This document shows, piece by piece, positions 58,481 to 64,000 of a stretch of 64,000 bases of DNA. The notes below the pieces were generated by a model. It saw only the letters and a list, made by a program, of their open reading frames with translations. It did no database searches and was not told where the DNA came from. The first letter of the stretch is position 1. Every line of letters starts with the position of its first letter. Source of the stretch: Eledone cirrhosa (lineage: Eukaryota; Mollusca; Cephalopoda; Octopoda; Eledonidae); the NCBI GenBank assembly GCA_964016885.1, contig OZ024742.1:122364196-122428195 (forward strand), written 5' to 3'. Position numbers and translations under genes: made by a program.

Positions 58481-60860
58481 ATATTGTTATATTTTGGGAG
58501 GGTCATGTTGCCAATAAGAAAGACACGCACCAGTTGCTTTCACTTCAATTTATTATAAATTAAATTTATAAATTTAAGAATTTATAAATTTCCGGTTGGT
58601 TGGTTGGTTCCACAACCAGACGATGGTTCATATATTGTCAAAGTTCTTTCGTCAACAATTCTGTGACCTCTTCAGTGACTGTGGATTATTTTCTTTGTTT
58701 TTGTGCCTCTCTTTTGTTCTATCCTACGCCATCTTGTTTTTGTGTGTGTTGTGTGGTTAGTTTGCGCATGTATTACATCCGGGTGTCTGTGTGTGTTTAT
58801 ATTTGTTTATTTATTTGTTTATTTACAGGTTACTGGTTGGTTGTATGTTCTATGTGTGTGTGTTTTCAGTTTGTCCTTAGTTGTAAGTTGTGATGTTGCT
58901 GTTCTATTCATGTTTTCTATTTAATTTTGGTTGGAGTTCATTTATGTTTATTGCCTCTGTGATTTGTCTAAACATTGCGTCTTTTCTGTGTGTAGATTCT
59001 ATTTTTATTTCTATGTTCTCTAATTTACCCTTATAATTTACCAGTATAAAATGTACCCTTATAATTTACCAGTATAAAATTAACCCTTAAGGAACATATA
59101 TTCAAATTTAATGGAAAAACATATGCCCAAGAGGAGGGAGAAGCCATTGATGTTAGCATTGCAGGTGACATAGCTAACCTATTCAAGATATGGTGGGACA
59201 ATAGACTGAAACTTAAACTTAAAGAAGAATTAGAAGACAGCAACCTCTTAACCCTGATAATGTACTCGCGCTACGTTGATGATATAAACATCGTAGTAAA
59301 AACACCCCCACTAGAGAACAGTCAGGAATTAAAGAAAAAGACCATGGAAAGCATCCAGCAAATAGCTAACTCCATCAACCAGAGTATTAGAGTTACTATA
59401 GACTCCCCAAGCAAACATCCCAACCATCGATTACCTGTACTAAACACAGAGCTCTGGTTAGAAACCATTAATAACAAATAACAAATACTCCATTCTCATT
59501 ATGCCAAACCCATGACTTCCAAATATCTGATCCACCGAAACTCAGCTGTTTTGGACCACACCAAAATCAACATACTGATTGCGGATTTGGTACGGGTGAT
59601 GAGAAAAGTGTCCCGCATGTGCAACCCCAAAGAACTAGAGAAACACATACAACACTTCATCCATCGTATGCAGTTCTCTGGTTATAATCAAAGAAATTAA
59701 ATCAGAGTATATAGAGGAGCCAGAACCAAATGTGAAAAAATGGTAAGTAATGATACAAATGGGACCTGCCCATTGTATAGGACCAAATTATAGAATAGAA
59801 TAGAAATAACTAGGAATAAAGTTAATAGAATAAACTCATGGTATGATAGCAATAAATACCAGAGTGTTCATCAATACAAACCCTAGAGGTGAATTAGCTT
59901 ACAAATTTAGAAGGGCCCTAGATAAACATAAACTCAATATTAAGATAGTAGAAAGACCAGGTACCTCCATAAAAACACTTATTAGCAATACATACCATTT
60001 TCAAAGACCTCCCTGTATAGATAAGAAATGTATAATCTGTAAACTAAGCCTCCCATATTAACTGTAAAACTAGAAATGTAGTATATAGCATAAGATGTAC
60101 TGAAGGACAATGTAAAGATAAGAATATAGTGTACATTAGTGAGACAGCTCGTAGTATAGGAGAACGGATAGATGAACACTGGCGAGACCTTCAAGATAGT
60201 AAAGAATCATCTGTACTCCACCAAAAATGCTAAAATAGAACATAAGGGTAAATTAGAGAACATAGAAATAAAAATAGAATCTACACACAGAAAAGACGCA
60301 ATGTTTAGACAAATCACAGAGGCAATAAACATAAATGAACTCCAACCAAAATTAAATAGAAAACATGAATGGAATAGCAACATCACAACTTACAATTAAG
60401 AACAAAATGGAAACACACACATACATAGAACAAACAACCAACCAGTAACCTGTAAATAAACAAATAAATAAACAAATTTAAACACACACAGACACCCGGG
60501 TGTAACACATGCGCAAACTAATCACACAACACACACAAAAGAAAAGATGGCGTAGGACAGAACAAAGGAGAGGCAGAAAAAGAAAGAAAATAATCCCCAG
60601 TCACTGAAGAGGTCACATAATGTGAGACGAAAGAACTTTGACAATATATTAACAATCGTCTGGTTGAGAAACCAACCAACCAACCGGCAATTTATAAATT
60701 CTTAAATTTATAAATTTGATTTATAATACATTGGAGTGAAAGCAACTGGTGCGTGTGTTTTTTATTGGCAACATGACCCTCCCAAAGTATAACAATATAG
60801 GTTTCAACACACGTTTTCAGATAAAGAATCTTGCTAAATAAATTCAGAAACGAAATATAT
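58481..60860 (+). mobile_element. Penelope-like element with ~550-bp inverted terminal repeats
   Basis: The left arm (58481-59032) is the inverted copy of the element's own 3' end (60248-60799), from ATATTGTTATATTTTGGGAG on the left to CTCCCAAAGTATAACAATAT on the right. Between them lies a 5'-truncated plus-strand coding region (59088-60399). A further tail to 60860 matches 47387-47460. At 59036-59085 a 26-base block is doubled. Such inverted extra end sequences are known for PLEs. Confidence 0.85.
59088..60399 (+). pseudogene. PLE reverse transcriptase and GIY-YIG endonuclease, broken
   Basis: The coding region begins in the RT with FNGKTYAQEEGEAIDVSIAG, then YSRYVDDINIV (catalytic box; D-D intact) and NHRLPVLNTELWLE. 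The connector includes SRMCNPKELEKHIQHFIHRM and QFSGYNQRN before a stop at 59698. Further frames give YKFRRALDKHKLNIKIVERP, CIDKKCIICKL and then NIVYISETARSIGERIDEHW, the GIY-YIG core with Ser in place of the Gly of the YIG motif. The last piece (60172-60399) matches the arms. At least four frame changes make it inactive. Confidence 0.8.
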
Positions 60861-60946
60861 ATATATATATATATATATGGATATATGGATATGTCCCAAG
60901 GCTCTGATACTATCGGCACAATAAACAGAGAGCTAGCATATCTAAG

Positions 60947-61030
60947 AACTGACTAACTCCCTGATGAGGTCATAGTCATTCAATGTCTATCATCGAAATA
61001 TATATAGCAGTAAATAAAGGATTATCAGTT
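60947..61030 (+). ncRNA. hammerhead-ribozyme-like fold
   Basis: CTGATGA (60961-60967) and GAAA (60995-60998) enclose an 8-step stem (GGTCATAG with CTATCATC; one C-C mismatch, one G-U) and an 11-base loop. The strand before the core (AACTGACTAACTCC) pairs with GGATTATCAGTT (61019-61030) through 12 pairs and two single bulges. The topology is that of a type I hammerhead. However, the base just before the expected cleavage position is not the required U, and helix III is poor, so this copy is probably inactive or misaligned. Confidence 0.4.
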
Positions 61031-61052
61031 CATGCAATTGACTTGTGTTTCG

Positions 61053-61056
<4 letters not shown>

Positions 61057-61116
<60 letters not shown>

Positions 61117-61117
61117 A
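61057..61117. repeat. (TA)n array
   Basis: TA run immediately outside the inverted-repeat arm that follows. Confidence 0.95.
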
Positions 61118-61227
61118 CAGATTAATGTTTAAGCAAAGAATCGATGCTTTCACCCTTAACGGGATCTTCTGAAACTAAAAAAGTCAATCTGTGAACGCAG
61201 AAGTAAATATTTCAACAAACGTTGCAA
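61112..61227 (+). repeat. 116-bp inverted repeat, left arm
   Basis: ACAGATTAATGTTTAAGCAA through AACGTTGC is the complement of 61917-62032 with scattered mismatches. Confidence 0.85.
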
Positions 61228-61916
61228 CCGAAGGAAGACAGGAAGTCGATACTTTAGTTCGTGGAAACGTTCCCTGGCAAAGAACGAAAAAAAAACGAAG
61301 ATAATACGTCATTATTTGGTCCCGTGAAAACAATTACACACAAAGAGAAAACCACGTAAATGGTATAACTGAAGTCGTAGACTAAAATTCTATTTTGGAA
61401 ACCGAATGATTTTCGGCTTCAGAGTTAAGAATAAAGTAAATAAAATACAGAGGTAATTGAAATTAAATATATACATACACGCATCCATATACGTACATAC
61501 ACAAGCATACGCGAAAACACTCGCCATAGGTATGTAAATACAAGCACGTACACAAAAAACACACACGCACGCGACGCCTGTACCCGCACACACACGAACG
61601 TATACACCAAATACACATAAAAATATATAAAAAAAAATATATATATATATATATGTGTGTGTGTGCATATATACATAATTAAATAAACGTATATAAATAT
61701 ACACACATAAATACATATATAACGCGCGTACACACATACCTACATGTAAATACACATATGCTGTCGGATCACGTCAACCAAAACACAAAGTACACATCTA
61801 CACGCGCCCTACATACGTACGAACCCGCATACTCACAAACACGCAAAATTCACTTATACACATAACCAAATGCACATGTACCAGTATATATAATATATAC
61901 GCCATAACATATACAA
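61228..61916. repeat. CA/TA-rich spacer of the inverted repeat
   Basis: Largely (CA)- and (TA)-rich DNA with ACGCAC-type variants. No coding frame other than low-complexity ones. Confidence 0.7.
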
Positions 61917-62032
61917 GCAACGTTTTTTGAAATATTTACTTCTGCGTTCACAGATTGACTTTTTATAGTTTCAGAAGATCCCATTAAGGGTGAAAGCAGC
62001 GATTCTTTGCTTAAACTTTAATCTGTTATTTT
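61917..62032 (-). repeat. 116-bp inverted repeat, right arm
   Basis: Mirror of 61112-61227. Contains CAGAAGATCCCATTAAGGG then TGAAAGC, resembling the core string of the PLE hammerhead at 16906. Confidence 0.85.
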
Positions 62033-62034
62033 AA

Positions 62035-62900
62035 TAAATATTTGCTCTACGGTTCTCATATATCTGATATATATTTATCCTTATCGAGCCCTCTTTTGAT
62101 TTTAGTCTTCACAATTATTATTATTACTATATATATATATATATATATATATTGATTGTCTGCGTTATTGGAACTGAGAAGACCACGGATCAAAGAAGTA
62201 CTCGATACATAGTTAGATGCAGTGCTGGTATATTAGTGGAATTTGATGATGTGTATATTCACACTGGCCTAGAATATATTTAATAGAAGTACCAAATAAT
62301 GTTAGTTAGAGTAGAATTATATTTTGAGAATGTAGCGTTCACATTCGTTACCTGCGGTCTTTTGTTGAGTGATGCTCGAATACTGTTGAAAAAAACTTCG
62401 TGAGAAGTAGAGGTTTCCTATATGGGCTTATGCAACTTACAAAGAAAATTGAAAAATACATATATAGAAAATGTATCTAAAAATTTCTTTGTAAAACGGT
62501 GTGTGAGTTGATATTCATAGAAATGTTTCGATCGCATCATACAAGTAAATTGCTTACGGGTTATAAAACAATTATGGTGACGTCAGAAGTGTTTTCAGAT
62601 ATGGTATTTGATTGACATGTTCTCTGTTTGAATGATTTACTTGAAAGATTGTTGATAACTTAATTATTATTATTTTTTTTTGGCAGATGGTTTTAATTAT
62701 GACGTTAAGTTTTCCAGCGATATGACGGGAATATTGCTTTTGTTTTGAATTTCGAACTGCCAGTTGTCTGTCACCTGAGTGTTGTCACACGCGTTCTTTC
62801 TGTTTGTCCATACTCTGTGGGTGAATTTCTGCCATATCAAGAGACGTATATATGCACTTTTTAACATACATCAATATAGGTACACATATAATGGCATCCA
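62035..62900. other. unassigned DNA
   Basis: A short (TA)n at 62130 and otherwise nothing recognised. Confidence 0.4.
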
Positions 62901-62909
62901 CGTAAACAT

Positions 62910-62990
62910 ATCACACACACTCACACACACACGCGCATACACACACACCTACACACATATACACTTATACACACACACATGCGCGCGCAT
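62910..62990. repeat. (CA)n-rich tract
   Basis: Imperfect CA repeat. Confidence 0.9.
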
Positions 62991-63535
62991 AAAGTGAAAT
63001 TCCTCACGTAACAATGGTATCCTTCTCGTAAACTCGTCTATCTTTCAACATTTTCTATCTTTCACTTTATCTTTTCATGAAAGACTATAATCTGAAACGT
63101 GAAGATAATTTTCCTAAATTATCAAGCGTTAAAGTATTATATATCATCATTGTACCTTGATCTCTCTAGAAACCTTATCTTCCACGTGTTCTATAAGCAA
63201 GGGTGAATTTGCAACAATTTAAACATCAACAACTACAGAGGTCATCGGCCCATCTTCATTCGGACCTTGGAAATAATAATGAAAAAAAATAATACACTAC
63301 ACACCATAACTTCAATCGCTATAACACCACTTCTACCACGCCCTCTCAACCAGCCACCACCTTAACCACTACCACCACAACCACAACTACACCACCACCA
63401 CAAAACTACGTCGAGTGCATCAAGCTCATCGGCTAATTCTTTCAGTCGTTACTAAAAAAAAAAAAATGGACATGAAAATCACTAATTGAAAATGAATGAA
63501 AAATACATTTTAATACTGTTTAATAGACACGCAGA

Positions 63536-63541
63536 CAAACA

Positions 63542-63585
<44 letters not shown>

Positions 63586-63622
63586 CACACACACACACAC
63601 AACCACACACACACACACACAA
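63536..63622. repeat. (CA)n microsatellite
   Basis: CA repeat with few interruptions. Confidence 0.95.
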
Positions 63623-63851
63623 ACCAGAGAAAGACCAATGATAAAGCGAATGTATAATTGGAAGTGAAGTACAAAACATAAAATCTGAAGTGAGGTTGAA
63701 GGGGATAAAAACATTGATCCATATGCATTTAAGTTTGTATGTCTATCTATCTATCCCCCCTCTCTACACACACCCACACATAGACAGATATATATAAATG
63801 TGTGTTTTGCAAGATGATAGCTAGTGTGAAATCGTGTGTGAAAACAGATAT

Positions 63852-63925
63852 TATTATACTTTGGGTCATGCAAACCAATAAAAACACACACTAGCTGATT
63901 TTCCTTTCAGTTAATTATTAATTGT
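63852..63925 (-). mobile_element. PLE terminal fragment
   Basis: TATACTTTGGGTCATGCAAA then CCAATAAAAACACACACTAG parallels ACTTTGGGAGGGTCATGTTGCCAATAAGAAAC at the PLE ends (46487, 58491), in the same minus orientation but diverged. The window ends soon after. Confidence 0.45.
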
Positions 63926-64000
63926 GTATCCAATACTTTAATCAGTTAGTTTAACTGTCGGCAGCGGCGGCGGCTTCTTTTCCTTCTTCATATTCTTCTT

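Overview
The window looks like non-coding nuclear DNA from a cephalopod, most likely an octopus. Reasons: it is AT-rich and full of long (TA)n, (ATGT)n, (CA)n and trinucleotide arrays; it carries about twenty copies of one tRNA-derived SINE plus scattered members of at least two other tRNA-headed SINE families of the kind described from octopus; and it holds decayed Tx1-like, restriction-endonuclease-type (R4-like), RTE-like and CR1/Jockey-like LINEs, Penelope-like elements (PLEs) and mariner transposons. I found no host protein-coding exon, rRNA gene or genuine tRNA gene that I can defend. Every recognisable coding stretch belongs to a transposable element, and all are broken.

Layout. 1-4.3 kb: a Tx1-like LINE with endonuclease and reverse transcriptase, followed by a second truncated 3' end. 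5-13.6 kb: several foldback or palindromic repeats and a ~0.6 kb repeat family (called R here), nearly all bordered by (TA)n. 15.7-17 kb: a PLE whose 3' region folds into a type I hammerhead-ribozyme-like structure. 17.1-19.5 kb: two tandem SINEs, then two fused mariner remnants. 20-21.4 kb: a very old LINE. 22-30 kb: mostly featureless AT-rich DNA with SINEs. 30.3-31.6 kb: an RTE-like LINE remnant. 33.7-36.3 kb: an R4-like LINE with a long surviving RT frame. 37.4-39.6 kb: a second Tx1-like copy on the minus strand. 39.9-41.66 kb: a 33-copy 37-bp minisatellite next to a 90-bp higher-order repeat. 42-45 kb: SINEs. 46.5-47.4 kb: an alternating-orientation mosaic of PLE ends. 51.7-55 kb: a ~400-bp duplication with SINEs at its breakpoints and a LINE 3' end running into (GAA)n(TAA)n. 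58-62 kb: a LINE fragment, a PLE flanked by ~550-bp inverted repeats, a second hammerhead-like fold and a 116-bp inverted-repeat pair.

The recurring theme is foldback structure next to (TA)n. PLE-derived and unidentified repeats occur as inverted pairs or near-perfect palindromes, and three or four of them carry the string CTGANGA ... GAAA expected of hammerhead ribozyme cores. The best case is at 16889-16946, where both halves of helix I, a short self-complementary helix III and the cleavage-site residues all fall in place. All family assignments come from reading motifs by eye; no database search was run.
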